Below are positions 25,785-34,672 of a stretch of DNA of 64,000 bases, piece after piece. The stretch comes from Gammaproteobacteria bacterium (GTDB lineage Bacteria; Pseudomonadota; Gammaproteobacteria; Eutrophobiales; Eutrophobiaceae). The stretch spans positions 124,001-188,000 of the forward strand of contig JANQNX010000003.1 in the NCBI GenBank assembly GCA_028279365.1, written 5' to 3'. Both the position numbers and the translations under genes were made by a program. Within the stretch, counting starts at the first letter, position 1. Each line of letters starts with the position of its first letter. A model generated the notes under the pieces. The model did no database searches. It saw only the letters and a list, made by a program, of their open reading frames with translations, and had not been told where the DNA came from.

Positions 25785-27056
25785 CTAAGCCTTATTCAAT
25801 GCCTTTTCGATATCCTCTAACAAATCATCGATATGCTCAATGCCGATTGATAACCTGATCAGGTCTTCAGACACACCGGCTTTAGCAAGTTCTTCTGCAG
25901 ACAGCTGTCGGTGTGTGGTCGTAGCGGGATGGCAGGCTAATGATTTGGCATCGCCAATATTGACCAGCCGTGTAATCAATTCCAGCGCATCAATAAATTT
26001 TGTCCCGGCCTGTATTCCACCCTTAATACCAAAACTCAGGATACCGGCAGCTTTACCATCGGTGTATTTCTCCAGCAAACCATGATCAGGATGTGAGCTC
26101 AGGCCCGCGTAGCGCACCCATTCCACTTTGTCATGCTGAGATAAATATTCCGCGACTCGACTGGCATTTTCGCAATGCCGATCCATTCTTAACGGTAAGG
26201 TTTCGATACCTTGTAAGATCATAAAACTGTTCATTGGTGATATCGCGGCACCCATATTACGTAACGGTACCACCCGTGCACGACCAATATAGGCAGCTTC
26301 ACCTAATGCTTCGGTATAGACCACACCGTGATAAGACGGATCAGGTTCATTCAAACGTTGAAAACGCTGCTGATGTTCTACCCATGGAAACTTACCGGAG
26401 TCGACAATAATCCCACCGATGGAGGTACCGTGACCACCCATGTATTTTGTTAAAGAGTGAATCACAATGTCACAACCAAATTCAAACGGCCGACAAAGAT
26501 AAGGTGTCGCGACAGTATTATCGACAATCACCGGCACACCATGTTGATGCGCTATCTCCGCCATCGCCTCCAGATCAGCCACATTCCCTGCCGGATTGCC
26601 TATCGATTCACAAAACACACACTTGGTACGTTCATCAATTAAATCGGCGATCCGATCATAATCACCGACATCAATGAAACGTGTTTCAATACCCATCTGC
26701 GGCAAGGTATGCGCAAACAGGTTATAGGTGCCACCATATAAACTGCCGGTGGAAATAATATTGTCACCGGCTTCAGCAATCGTCTGTATTGCATAGCTAA
26801 TCGCCGCCATGCCAGAGGCCAACGCTAATCCACCAATACCGCCTTCCATCTCAGCAACCCGCTGCTCCAGTACTGCAGTAGTCGGATTCATAATCCGCGT
26901 GTAGATATTACCTTCAACCTTTAGATCAAATAAATCGGCACCATGCTGAGTATTATCAAAGGCATAAGATGTCGTTTGATATATCGGCACGGCAACCGCC
27001 TTGGTTGTCGGTTCGGGTGTGTAACCACCATGCACAGCAATCGTTTCAATTTTCAT
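25785..27056 (-). CDS. metY: O-acetylhomoserine sulfhydrylase (MetY)
   Basis: PLP enzyme of the Cys/Met metabolism family that makes homocysteine from O-acetylhomoserine and sulfide. The 423-residue length fits MetY (MetB/MetC are nearer 390). Motifs: HGGYTPEPTTKAVAVPIYQT, YTRIMNPTTAVLEQRVAEMEGG, the PLP-binding Lys in HSLTKYMGGHG, and LSIGIEHIDDLLEDI near the end. No SAM riboswitch or clear MetJ boxes are seen in the 50-base upstream gap. A MetZ-type sulfhydrylase is less likely given the length. Confidence 0.92.
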   Translation of the reverse strand: MKIETIAVHGGYTPEPTTKAVAVPIYQTTSYAFDNTQHGADLFDLKVEGNIYTRIMNPTTAVLEQRVAEMEGGIGGLALASGMAAISYAIQTIAEAGDNIISTGSLYGGTYNLFAHTLPQMGIETRFIDVGDYDRIADLIDERTKCVFCESIGNPAGNVADLEAMAEIAHQHGVPVIVDNTVATPYLCRPFEFGCDIVIHSLTKYMGGHGTSIGGIIVDSGKFPWVEHQQRFQRLNEPDPSYHGVVYTEALGEAAYIGRARVVPLRNMGAAISPMNSFMILQGIETLPLRMDRHCENASRVAEYLSQHDKVEWVRYAGLSSHPDHGLLEKYTDGKAAGILSFGIKGGIQAGTKFIDALELITRLVNIGDAKSLACHPATTTHRQLSAEELAKAGVSEDLIRLSIGIEHIDDLLEDIEKALNKA

Positions 27057-27106
27057 AATTAAAGAATGCCACTGTTGTATTGATAAAGATAATCACGATT
27101 TCTTCT

Positions 27107-27418
27107 TCAGGAGAAGAAAGGGCTGCGATTTTTCTTTGAGGCCTTATCTACCTCGTTTGTGTTAAAACAGGATTCTTGCCAATCGGTAATGTGATAGCCG
27201 CTCTTGAACTCCGATAACTCGGCCGAATGTTTATATGCCAGTAGATTTTCCTCAGAATCAAAATGATAAATGCCACCGATCTGCTGACTGGCTGCATCTT
27301 GTAACCAGGTCTTGGTTAGCAGCCCAGGTACATTGTTCATCCAATCAGCTAACTCATCCAGGTCAGCGACCATTCGCTCATAATCATCAGTCCGAAATCG
27401 CAAGATCAGTATATGCAT
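27107..27418 (-). CDS. YdhR-like ferredoxin-fold (ABM-type) small protein
   Basis: The 103-residue cytoplasmic protein resembles E. coli YdhR, a dimeric alpha/beta-barrel of the antibiotic-biosynthesis-monooxygenase fold. Shared features are a beta strand (HILILRFR), VPGLLTKTWL with a following acidic residue, and GGIYHFDSEENLLAYK. No substrate is known for the family. It sits between metY and the HhH/Lys-rich gene, all leftward with small gaps. A basic tail (KASKKNRS) ends the protein. Confidence 0.65.
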   Translation of the reverse strand: MHILILRFRTDDYERMVADLDELADWMNNVPGLLTKTWLQDAASQQIGGIYHFDSEENLLAYKHSAELSEFKSGYHITDWQESCFNTNEVDKASKKNRSPFFS

Positions 27419-27445
27419 TAATCACTACCTCTTAATGAAAACAGT

Positions 27446-27814
27446 CTATTTGTTTTTGCCTTTTTTATCTTTCTTGTTTTTCTTCTTATCTTTTTTATTC
27501 TTTTTATTTTTCTTATCTTTCTTTTTGTCTTTTTTACTATCTTTCTTTGCCGCTTCCTTCTTTTTGTTTTTTTCAGCTGCTTTTTTCGGCTGTGTTTTCT
27601 TCGCTACGCCTTTTTTAGTGCTTGTATTGTTTCCCAACAAAGAGTCTGCTGCTTTCATCACCGTCTCTGCGCGACCGGGATTAAACCCCGGGGCAAGGGC
27701 CAGCTTTTCAACACCAAACTTAATCAGGCCTTCAGCCGTCGTAACACGTTTTGTTTTTAAATAATCTGTCGTTTTAGGACCGATACCGATAACTTGATTC
27801 ACAGGAATAGTCAT
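27446..27814 (-). CDS. Helix-hairpin-helix protein with long lysine-rich tail
   Basis: The 122-residue protein has an N-terminal helix-hairpin-helix pair (about 5-62; QVIGIGPKTTDYLKTKRVTT with the GIGP hairpin), a domain type that binds DNA backbone non-specifically. It is followed by about 55 residues of mostly Lys with Asn/Asp/Glu/Ala. The tail recalls histone H1-like or nucleoid proteins and should bind nucleic acid. Start codon overlaps the mscS stop (ATGA), with GGAG eight bases upstream, so the two are translationally coupled. The role is unknown. Confidence 0.7.
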   Translation of the reverse strand: MTIPVNQVIGIGPKTTDYLKTKRVTTAEGLIKFGVEKLALAPGFNPGRAETVMKAADSLLGNNTSTKKGVAKKTQPKKAAEKNKKKEAAKKDSKKDKKKDKKNKKNKKDKKKNKKDKKGKNK

Positions 27815-28665
27815 ACTTTTTCTCCACTCGCATTTAGTTGTTGTGCCTTATCTGTCATTGTAACAACTCGTTTTGGATAAGACAGGCTTACCTCGGCACG
27901 GGTTAAACGTTTGTATATCGCCATATTGATTTCATATTTTAATTCAAAATAATGACGCGTCGGTATCCAATAGCGAACACCAATCTCAATACCATTTTCA
28001 GCAAACTGATCGATACCCACCTGTGCCCCGGGATCGGACGCCACGCCGGAATGGTTGGCAAGTTCCTGTTTAATGACATCGAGCGCCTGTTCAACATCAG
28101 ACTGATAATCGATGGTAATGGTTTGTTCCACAATCAGGTTTTTAAATGAATTAAATATTATTTCCCCAATAATGCGGTTGTTGGGAATCATAATGCGTTC
28201 GCCATCTTCATTACTTAATAAGGTATAGGCCAGTTTGATTTCCTCTGCTATCCCAATCACCTCATTGATTCGGATCGTGTCACCGACGACAAAAGGTCTG
28301 GTCAGGATGATTGTCAATCCCGCACCATAATTTGAAATCGGCCCCTGCAACGCCAGGGTACTACCGAATACAACAGCACCCAACGCAGCGACAAACGGTG
28401 CAATCGTAATACCGAACTTGCCCAACGCAATAATGACGACAAAAACCAATAGAACAGTTTTTGCCAGTCCCGCGAAAAACTTTGACAGGGTGATATCAAG
28501 TTTGAAGCGTTCGCATAGTTTCAATACCAGTGACGCGACGACTTTGGAAAGTTGCCAACCAATGATAAGAATGACCAACGCAGCAAAAAACTGGAAACCG
28601 TAATTGATCGCGATTTCCTGAGAAATTTCTATCACTTTCTGGATGGATTTAATTTCCTCGTCCAC
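27811..28665 (-). CDS. mscS: Small-conductance mechanosensitive channel (MscS family)
   Basis: Inner-membrane channel that opens under membrane tension to release solutes on osmotic downshock. The 284-residue protein matches E. coli MscS in length. It has three membrane helices, the pore-lining Gly/Ala-rich TM3 (PFVAALGAVVFGSTLALQGP followed by ISNYGAGLTI), and a cytoplasmic beta/alpha vestibule (PFVVGDTI, MIPNN). It precedes and overlaps the HhH/Lys-rich gene. Confidence 0.93.
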   Translation of the reverse strand: MDEEIKSIQKVIEISQEIAINYGFQFFAALVILIIGWQLSKVVASLVLKLCERFKLDITLSKFFAGLAKTVLLVFVVIIALGKFGITIAPFVAALGAVVFGSTLALQGPISNYGAGLTIILTRPFVVGDTIRINEVIGIAEEIKLAYTLLSNEDGERIMIPNNRIIGEIIFNSFKNLIVEQTITIDYQSDVEQALDVIKQELANHSGVASDPGAQVGIDQFAENGIEIGVRYWIPTRHYFELKYEINMAIYKRLTRAEVSLSYPKRVVTMTDKAQQLNASGEKV

Positions 28666-28692
28666 AGTTTTCTGCCTATATAGTTGCAGCTG

Positions 28693-29688
28693 TTAGCATA
28701 GCAATATTGATGAACTTTTAAAGCTGATCCAGACTTCGTCGCCTATCGACAATGATAATTCCTGTAGCGCCTGCGGCGTGATCATCACCTGAAAATCTTC
28801 ACCCGCATGAATCATCACTCGAATCCGATGCAATTCTTCACTCAAACTGATCACCCTGCCGCTAAAACTGTTTTGCATACTGGAATCAAGTGCCGTTCTT
28901 GAGATAACAATCTGATTGGGATCAATGGCAATCTGTTTCGGAGTTTGAACCGCATCGGGTAATCGAATAGCAATGTTACCAGTGTTAAACATATCGTCGT
29001 TACCCTCGGAGCTACCGGTAAAAATATTAAACGTCGCCGCACCAAGCAACCTGCCATTAACAATGCCAAACAGACTATCAGCCAGGAGTTGTGCCTGGAT
29101 CTGGTTATGCGTGGTCAGCACAATCGTTTTCTTCATTTCCTGTTTCAACATGGTAATCATCTGTTCCAAATCCTGAATTGAACGTTCGTCGAGAAATGTG
29201 AACGGTTCATCCAGTATCAACACATCAGGCTGCAGAACCAGTGCTTGTGCAATCGCGACTTTTTGTGCTTCGCCACCGGATAGTTGGTTGACCGAGCGCT
29301 TCGACATATGCGCAATGTTGAGCTGTTGCATAATTGAAGTCACGCGCTGGTCGCGCTCGGCTTTATCAACCCGCTGTAATTTAAGTCCCAGTTCTACATT
29401 GTTAATCACATTCCCACGTAGTAAATACGGGTTTTGCTGCACATAGCCGACTCTCTTTTTACACTGCGGCCTGGTCTGTTTTGTTACAGTTTCGCCAAAG
29501 AACGTCATCTGTCCGCTACCTGGCTGCTCCAGAAAGGCAAGTAAATTTAATAAGCTGGTTTTTCCCGATCCATTTGGCCCGACAACAGCAGTAATCGTAT
29601 TATCTTTAATCAATAGGTTGATATCAGTCAGCTGAAAAGCCTTGCCATAACAAAACTGAACATCGGTAAACTGGTAAGCGTGGTTCAT
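28693..29688 (-). CDS. tupC: Tungstate/molybdate ABC transporter ATPase (TupC-like) with TOBE-type tail
   Basis: ATPase of an oxyanion importer. The 331 residues contain Walker A GPNGSGKTSLL, signature QLSGGEAQKVAIAQAL, Walker B VLILDEPFTFLD and switch His in TTHNQ. From about residue 255 a C-terminal TOBE/MOP-like domain follows (NSFSGRVISLSEELHRIRVM), the kind that senses molybdate or tungstate in ModC-type ATPases. Its start overlaps the upstream fused permease gene by four bases, forming a two-gene operon. Tungstate is preferred over molybdate because the partner has TupA motifs. Confidence 0.85.
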   Translation of the reverse strand: MNHAYQFTDVQFCYGKAFQLTDINLLIKDNTITAVVGPNGSGKTSLLNLLAFLEQPGSGQMTFFGETVTKQTRPQCKKRVGYVQQNPYLLRGNVINNVELGLKLQRVDKAERDQRVTSIMQQLNIAHMSKRSVNQLSGGEAQKVAIAQALVLQPDVLILDEPFTFLDERSIQDLEQMITMLKQEMKKTIVLTTHNQIQAQLLADSLFGIVNGRLLGAATFNIFTGSSEGNDDMFNTGNIAIRLPDAVQTPKQIAIDPNQIVISRTALDSSMQNSFSGRVISLSEELHRIRVMIHAGEDFQVMITPQALQELSLSIGDEVWISFKSSSILLC

Positions 29689-31223
29689 CGGCTGCGAACC
29701 TGAAACTGTTGCAACAAGGCGTTCACAACAAAGGCAACCAGTAACAGCATAAAACCTAACGCCAGCGCAAATTCAAAATCACCTTTACTGGTCTCTAATG
29801 CGATGGCAGTGGTCATGGTTCGCGTATAACCATCAATATTGCCGCCCAGCATCATTGCGATCCCCACTTCGCCAATTGCCCGACCAAAACCGGCAACAAT
29901 AGCGGCAATCAATGCAAACCGAACCTCGCTCATGTAAATAAGGCAGCGTTGATAATAGTTCGCACCCAATGATGAGCAGGTCCTGGCCAGTCTCGGGTCA
30001 GCACCGTTGACGGCAGCGATAGACAGGTTCCAGATTACCGGAGTAATTAATACGCATTGACCGATCACCATCGCTGTCGGTGTATACAACAGGCTCATGT
30101 GGCCAAGCAAACCTTGCCGATTCAGTATTCCATATAACAACAAACCAACAACGACTGTAGGCAATGCCATCAATGTATTCAAACAAGCTTGTAGAAATGT
30201 TTTACCTGCAAATGAATTCAATGCCACCATGATGCCTAAAGGAACACTGATAACAGCGGCAATTAACACTGACAACAGTGAGACTTTCAACGAGGTCCAG
30301 ACAACAAAAAACAGATCCCGATCAAAATCAGCAATCAACTTCACTGACGATAAGATGGCATCAATAAAAAAACTGCCACGCTGAGTTTCGTTGCTAGCCG
30401 AATCCAATGCTGTCACATCTGCATTGACCGGATAAAACAACGGCACACCATCGATCTGAAAATTGGCAATTAAACCTTGCGCCTGATCGCCGGTGAGAAA
30501 ATCAATATACCGTTCTGCCATTGCATAATTAATATTGTCATGCCGCTCCGGATTCACCGCCATGACGTGATAGGGGTTGCGAAGTCGCGCATCATCCTGG
30601 TAAACAATTTTCAGCCCTAGCTTGTCTTTTAGGGCCAGGAATGTACCGCGGTCGGTGAGCGTATAGGCCCCGCGCTGATCGGCCATTAATAACACGGCGC
30701 CCATTCCACTTGCCGCGCTTATTAACCAGTTTGCATCCGCCTCGATCTGATTCGCTGCCAGGATCGCCTGCTCTTTTTTATGTGTGCCAGACTCATCACC
30801 GCGAGAAATATAAAGCAAATCTGAGTTCGATAACTGTTGATAGGCTGCGGCAATGGATACGGCATCGGCAATATAAGCCGGGTCAGCGACGGGCCCGACC
30901 AGGATAAAGTCATTGTGCATTACGGGTTTACGCAGTAAGCCGTATCCCCGCTCGATGAATTGCTTTTCATCATCAGGGGCATGGGTAAGCAAAACATCAA
31001 TTTCGCCAGACTCAGCCAAACGCAGTGCCTTACCACTGGCAACGGTAATAATGCTCATTTCAACATCATGCTGTGCTTGAAACACGGGGTTAAGCACATC
31101 CATTAGACCTGAGTTTTCAGTCGTATGGGTGATGGCCAGTCGCAAGCTTCTCGCCTCAGCAAGTGACTGATCACAACACAGTATCAGCAGGTAAAAGAGT
31201 AGGGATTTAGAAGCTAGTTGCAT
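29685..31223 (-). CDS. Fused tungstate-binding protein and permease (TupA-TupB)
   Basis: The 512-residue continuous frame joins two proteins usually encoded separately. Residues about 1-22 are a signal peptide. About 25-275 form a TupA-type periplasmic binding protein with RGDESGTHKKE, SGMGAVLLMADQRGAYTLTD and the anion-site Ser/Thr in THTTENSG. A short linker leads to a permease of about five membrane segments (about 303-512), with the cytoplasmic ATPase-contact loop in GANYYQRCLIYMSEVRFALI. A five-helix permease has its N terminus outside, so the fused domain would lie correctly in the periplasm. Overlaps tupC by four bases. Confidence 0.88.
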   Translation of the reverse strand: MQLASKSLLFYLLILCCDQSLAEARSLRLAITHTTENSGLMDVLNPVFQAQHDVEMSIITVASGKALRLAESGEIDVLLTHAPDDEKQFIERGYGLLRKPVMHNDFILVGPVADPAYIADAVSIAAAYQQLSNSDLLYISRGDESGTHKKEQAILAANQIEADANWLISAASGMGAVLLMADQRGAYTLTDRGTFLALKDKLGLKIVYQDDARLRNPYHVMAVNPERHDNINYAMAERYIDFLTGDQAQGLIANFQIDGVPLFYPVNADVTALDSASNETQRGSFFIDAILSSVKLIADFDRDLFFVVWTSLKVSLLSVLIAAVISVPLGIMVALNSFAGKTFLQACLNTLMALPTVVVGLLLYGILNRQGLLGHMSLLYTPTAMVIGQCVLITPVIWNLSIAAVNGADPRLARTCSSLGANYYQRCLIYMSEVRFALIAAIVAGFGRAIGEVGIAMMLGGNIDGYTRTMTTAIALETSKGDFEFALALGFMLLLVAFVVNALLQQFQVRSR

Positions 31224-31311
31224 GCGAAGTTATTGCAAGCCATTGGCTCTGGCTTGACTTACATTGATTAATATTTATGCTTCAAATGAGTCTGGAAATT
31301 CACACACGCTA

Positions 31312-31761
31312 ATGAAAATAGAATTTGAAACAAATAGTAACGACTATCAGGAAGCACGTAAATTCAAATTATTGATCGATACTATCCTCAATCACGATGA
31401 CATCGATGCTTCGCTCAAATCGTTCGCGACATCGATTGACACACAGCTAAACGATTTTCTATCCAAACCTGAGTTTGAAGACATGAAAGGCGACGATCAG
31501 GATGCACGCTACACCTCAAATCATTCTGAAACACTGGGTTCCGGACTGGGTAGTTTTATCAGAAAAATCCGCGGCCCAAGCCGTCGGGAACTGGAGTTAA
31601 GCACACAGCGTCAACAGCTGATAGAACGTGCAGAACATGCGGAAGCTTCCGCATTTGAAGCACTGGCAGAAACGGCCGAAATTGGTCGGGAACGCGATGA
31701 TCTCAAGTCACAACTGAAAGCGCTGCAGTCAGAATTGGAAAAATATCAGGAAAACCCCTGA
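31312..31761 (+). CDS. Hypothetical protein with C-terminal coiled coil
   Basis: Not recognised. The frame could start at TTG 31264, but the ATG at 31312 is preferred; neither has a good Shine-Dalgarno. The 149-residue cytoplasmic protein has an acidic helical N-terminal half, a Gly/Ser linker (SETLGSGLGSFIRKIRG), and a C-terminal coiled coil of about 60 residues rich in Glu, Leu, Arg and Ala (AEHAEASAFEALAETAEI). It is divergent from the tungstate genes and followed by miaB after 114 bases. Confidence 0.6.
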   Translation: MKIEFETNSNDYQEARKFKLLIDTILNHDDIDASLKSFATSIDTQLNDFLSKPEFEDMKGDDQDARYTSNHSETLGSGLGSFIRKIRGPSRRELELSTQRQQLIERAEHAEASAFEALAETAEIGRERDDLKSQLKALQSELEKYQENP

Positions 31762-31770
31762 AATAAAGCT

Positions 31771-31860
31771 TTGACAGGCGTTTTTTTACTGCATATTTTT
31801 GTGATCGAGGCTGGAAAAACAGCCTTATAACGTGTAATTTAGCCAGCCCTTTTTTGGCTC
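31771..31860 (+). promoter_or_regulatory. miaB promoter and leader with competing hairpins
   Basis: TTGACA (31771-31776), 17-base spacer and TATTTT (31794-31799) form a good sigma-70 promoter. The leader then has AGGCTG (31808-31813)/CAGCCT (31820-31825) and AGCCA/TGGCT (about 31841-31859) hairpins. GGCTGG (31809-31814) can instead pair with CCAGCC (31843-31848), so the folds compete. Confidence 0.5.
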
Positions 31861-31875
31861 GAACGACGTAAATAA

Positions 31876-33231
31876 ATGCAACGTAAATTGTTTATCAAGA
31901 CCATGGGCTGTCAGATGAATGAGTATGATTCTGACCGGATGGTCGATACGCTGAAACAAGCGCACAATTTGATATCAACCGAGGATCCGTCAGAAGCGGA
32001 CCTAATCTTATTGAATACCTGCTCGATTCGGGAAAAAGCCCAGGAAAAAGTGTTTTCAGACCTTGGCCGCTGGCGAAAACTGAAACAATCCAAACCGGAA
32101 ATGATTATTGGCGTCGGAGGCTGTGTTGCTAGCCAGGAGGGGGATGCGATTATCAAGCGCGCGCCCTATGTTGATATTGTCTTTGGTCCACAAACCTTAC
32201 ATCGCCTGCCGGAGATGGTGGCAGATGTGTTGCAAAACAGACAGCCCGTGGTTGATATTTCCTTCCCGGAAATTGAAAAATTTGATCACCTGCCCAGCCC
32301 CAAGGCAGACGGGCCCACGGCCTTTGTTTCGATCATGGAAGGCTGCAGCAAATACTGCAGTTTTTGTGTCGTCCCCTATACCCGTGGCGAGGAGGTCAGC
32401 CGTCCGTTTGATGATGTCATCATGGAAGTCGTCGAACTTGCCGAGCAAGGCGTGCGCGAAGTGAATTTATTGGGCCAAAATGTGAATGCGTATCGCGGCA
32501 TCATGCATGATGGACAGATAGCCGATTTAGCTGTGTTGATTGAATATGTGGCTGCTATTGAGGGCATTGATCGGATTCGCTTTACTACTTCACACCCGGT
32601 CGAATTTTCTGACAGCTTAATCGACGTCTATGGAAAAGTACCGGAACTGGTCAGTCACTTACACTTACCTATACAGAGTGGCTCGGATCGTGTGTTGGCG
32701 CTAATGAAACGCGGTCATACAAGACTCGAATACAAAAGCAAAATTAAACGCCTGCGGGCAATCCGACCTGACTTGAGTATGTCGTCTGATTTTATTATTG
32801 GCTTTCCTGGCGAGACAGATAACGATTTTGAAGACACCATGGAATTGATTAATGACATCGGCTTTGACCATTCATTCAGTTTTATCTATAGCGCTCGACC
32901 TGGTACTCCAGCTGCAGCACTGCCTGATGAGACCAGTATGGAAACCAAAAAGCAACGTTTATCCATTTTACAAAATCGCATTAGCCAAAAAGCGGCTGAA
33001 ATTAGTCAAGCAATGATTGGCACGACACAAAAGATACTAGTCGACGGCTATTCGAAAAAAGACCCGGCACAATTAAGTGGTCGCACTGAAAACAATCGCG
33101 TCGTTAATTTTGACGGCGATGCGCGTTTAATCGGCCACTTTGCCGATGTCATTATCACCGAAGCGCTGCCGAATTCGCTGCGTGGCCGACTCGTCACTTC
33201 TTCACAGCTAGATCAGGTTGCTAACCTGTAA
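31876..33231 (+). CDS. miaB: tRNA 2-methylthio-N6-isopentenyladenosine synthase MiaB
   Basis: Radical-SAM methylthiotransferase acting on i6A37 of tRNAs that read U-starting codons. The 451 residues follow the family layout. The UPF0004 domain has three cluster Cys ([27 protein letters not shown]). The radical-SAM core has [15 protein letters not shown] (the CxxxCxxC cluster), followed by a C-terminal TRAM domain ([20 protein letters not shown]). It is the first gene of miaB-ybeZ-ybeY-corC-lnt, the usual gammaproteobacterial order. Confidence 0.97.
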   Translation: MQRKLFIKTMGCQMNEYDSDRMVDTLKQAHNLISTEDPSEADLILLNTCSIREKAQEKVFSDLGRWRKLKQSKPEMIIGVGGCVASQEGDAIIKRAPYVDIVFGPQTLHRLPEMVADVLQNRQPVVDISFPEIEKFDHLPSPKADGPTAFVSIMEGCSKYCSFCVVPYTRGEEVSRPFDDVIMEVVELAEQGVREVNLLGQNVNAYRGIMHDGQIADLAVLIEYVAAIEGIDRIRFTTSHPVEFSDSLIDVYGKVPELVSHLHLPIQSGSDRVLALMKRGHTRLEYKSKIKRLRAIRPDLSMSSDFIIGFPGETDNDFEDTMELINDIGFDHSFSFIYSARPGTPAAALPDETSMETKKQRLSILQNRISQKAAEISQAMIGTTQKILVDGYSKKDPAQLSGRTENNRVVNFDGDARLIGHFADVIITEALPNSLRGRLVTSSQLDQVANL

Positions 33232-34204
33232 ACCACAAACCGCCATTAACGCTATCACCTCAAACGATTTACGCCTCGAACCTGTTGATAATCCACGATT
33301 ATCGAACCTGTGTGGGCCATTAGATCAACACTTGCGACAAGTGGAACGTTTCATGGGTGTGGAGATCAATAATCGCGGCAACAACTTTCATATTAGCGGT
33401 AACCAGAAATCGATTGAGTTAACAGAACAAATCCTGCGTGATATGTACGCGTCAACGGCAAACGAAACACTCTCTACCGAACGAGTACATCTCTATCTAC
33501 AGTCAGTCAACATTGAAGAAGAGATTGAAGAGGAACTGGACAAAGACATTGCGATAAAAACCCGACGCGGATTAATTCGCGGACGCACCCCTAATCAACA
33601 ACGCTATCTGCTAAATATTCAATCACACGATATCAGTTTTGGCATTGGCCCGGCCGGCACCGGAAAAACCTATCTGGCAGTTGCCTGCGCGGTGGCGGCG
33701 ATGGAGCAGGATCAGGCACGGCGTCTGGTACTGGTTCGACCGGCAGTAGAAGCAGGGGAAAAACTTGGCTTTTTGCCGGGAGATCTGGTGCAGAAAGTTG
33801 ACCCGTATTTACGACCGCTGTATGACGCATTATTTGAAATGCTTGGTTTTGAAAAAGTCACCAAACTAATCGAACGTAATGTCATTGAGGTTGCACCGTT
33901 GGCATTTATGCGCGGCCGCACATTGAATGAGTCGTTCATCATCCTCGATGAAGCACAAAACACGACCATTGAACAAATGAAAATGTTTTTGACGCGTATC
34001 GGTTTTAACTCGACTGCAGTAATCACCGGTGATATCACGCAAATTGATTTACCCAATGGCAAACAATCCGGTTTACGCCATGTCATTGATATCCTGCAGG
34101 ATGAAAATGACATTAGTTTTACGTTTTTCAAATCACGCGATGTCGTTCGCCACCCGCTGGTTGCACGCATATTGAACGCGTATGAAAAACATGAAAAAGA
34201 ATAA
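33218..34204 (+). CDS. ybeZ: PhoH-like ATPase YbeZ
   Basis: P-loop ATPase of the PhoH family, thought to work with YbeY in rRNA maturation. The 328 residues include an N-terminal KH-like region ([19 protein letters not shown]), Walker [31 protein letters not shown], Walker [12 protein letters not shown] and [14 protein letters not shown]. No ATG is available at the expected N terminus. The only standard start upstream of the conserved region is TTG 33218, overlapping the miaB stop by 14 bases; a rare ATT start a few codons later cannot be excluded. Confidence 0.93.
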   Translation: MLTCKPQTAINAITSNDLRLEPVDNPRLSNLCGPLDQHLRQVERFMGVEINNRGNNFHISGNQKSIELTEQILRDMYASTANETLSTERVHLYLQSVNIEEEIEEELDKDIAIKTRRGLIRGRTPNQQRYLLNIQSHDISFGIGPAGTGKTYLAVACAVAAMEQDQARRLVLVRPAVEAGEKLGFLPGDLVQKVDPYLRPLYDALFEMLGFEKVTKLIERNVIEVAPLAFMRGRTLNESFIILDEAQNTTIEQMKMFLTRIGFNSTAVITGDITQIDLPNGKQSGLRHVIDILQDENDISFTFFKSRDVVRHPLVARILNAYEKHEKE

Positions 34205-34215
34205 TTGAATACGAC

Positions 34216-34668
34216 ATGGCAGTGAATATCGATATCCAAAACGCCTCGGCGTCATCACCTGTCCCCAGCCTGACGCAATTACAACAATGGGCCCAAGTTG
34301 CACTTGAGAATAACAATGCTGAACTGGCACTGAGGATTGTTGATGAAGCAGAAGGCAAACAGCTAAACAAACAATGGCGCAATCAGGACAAGGCAACCAA
34401 CGTACTGTCATTTCCAGTCGGAGAAAAACTAGAACATGCGCCGGAATTATTGGGTGACATTGTTATCTGTGCGCCAATTGTAGAACAGGAAGCCATTGCT
34501 CAAGAAAAAACACTGGACGCTCACTGGGCGCATTTGTTGATACACGGCATTTTACATTTACAGGGCTTTGATCATCAGTTGGAAGAAGAGGCACGGATCA
34601 TGGAAGAAAACGAAATAAGACTGCTTAATAAGATGGGTTATGCTAACCCTTACCAAGGCGAAGATTGA
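34216..34668 (+). CDS. ybeY: Endoribonuclease YbeY
   Basis: Zinc-dependent endoribonuclease needed for 16S rRNA 3'-end maturation and ribosome quality control. The 150-residue protein carries the diagnostic HGILHLQGFDH with three zinc-binding His (around residue 114-124), preceded by NVLSFP and LGDIVICAP. It starts 11 bases after ybeZ, and its end runs into the region just before the corC ATG. Identification is firm. Confidence 0.96.
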   Translation: MAVNIDIQNASASSPVPSLTQLQQWAQVALENNNAELALRIVDEAEGKQLNKQWRNQDKATNVLSFPVGEKLEHAPELLGDIVICAPIVEQEAIAQEKTLDAHWAHLLIHGILHLQGFDHQLEEEARIMEENEIRLLNKMGYANPYQGED

Positions 34669-34672
34669 TCAT

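Noticed and set aside
27057-27106. SAM riboswitch or MetJ box before metY
   Set aside because: The gap is only 50 bases and shows neither the SAM aptamer core nor repeated AGACGTCT-like boxes.
27435-27764. A + strand frame of 109 residues, extremely rich in Phe and Leu, looking like a membrane protein
   Set aside because: It is the exact antisense of the lysine-rich tail of the helix-hairpin-helix protein; AAA/AAG codons read backwards give TTT/CTT. The minus-strand gene has a ribosome-binding site and operon coupling.
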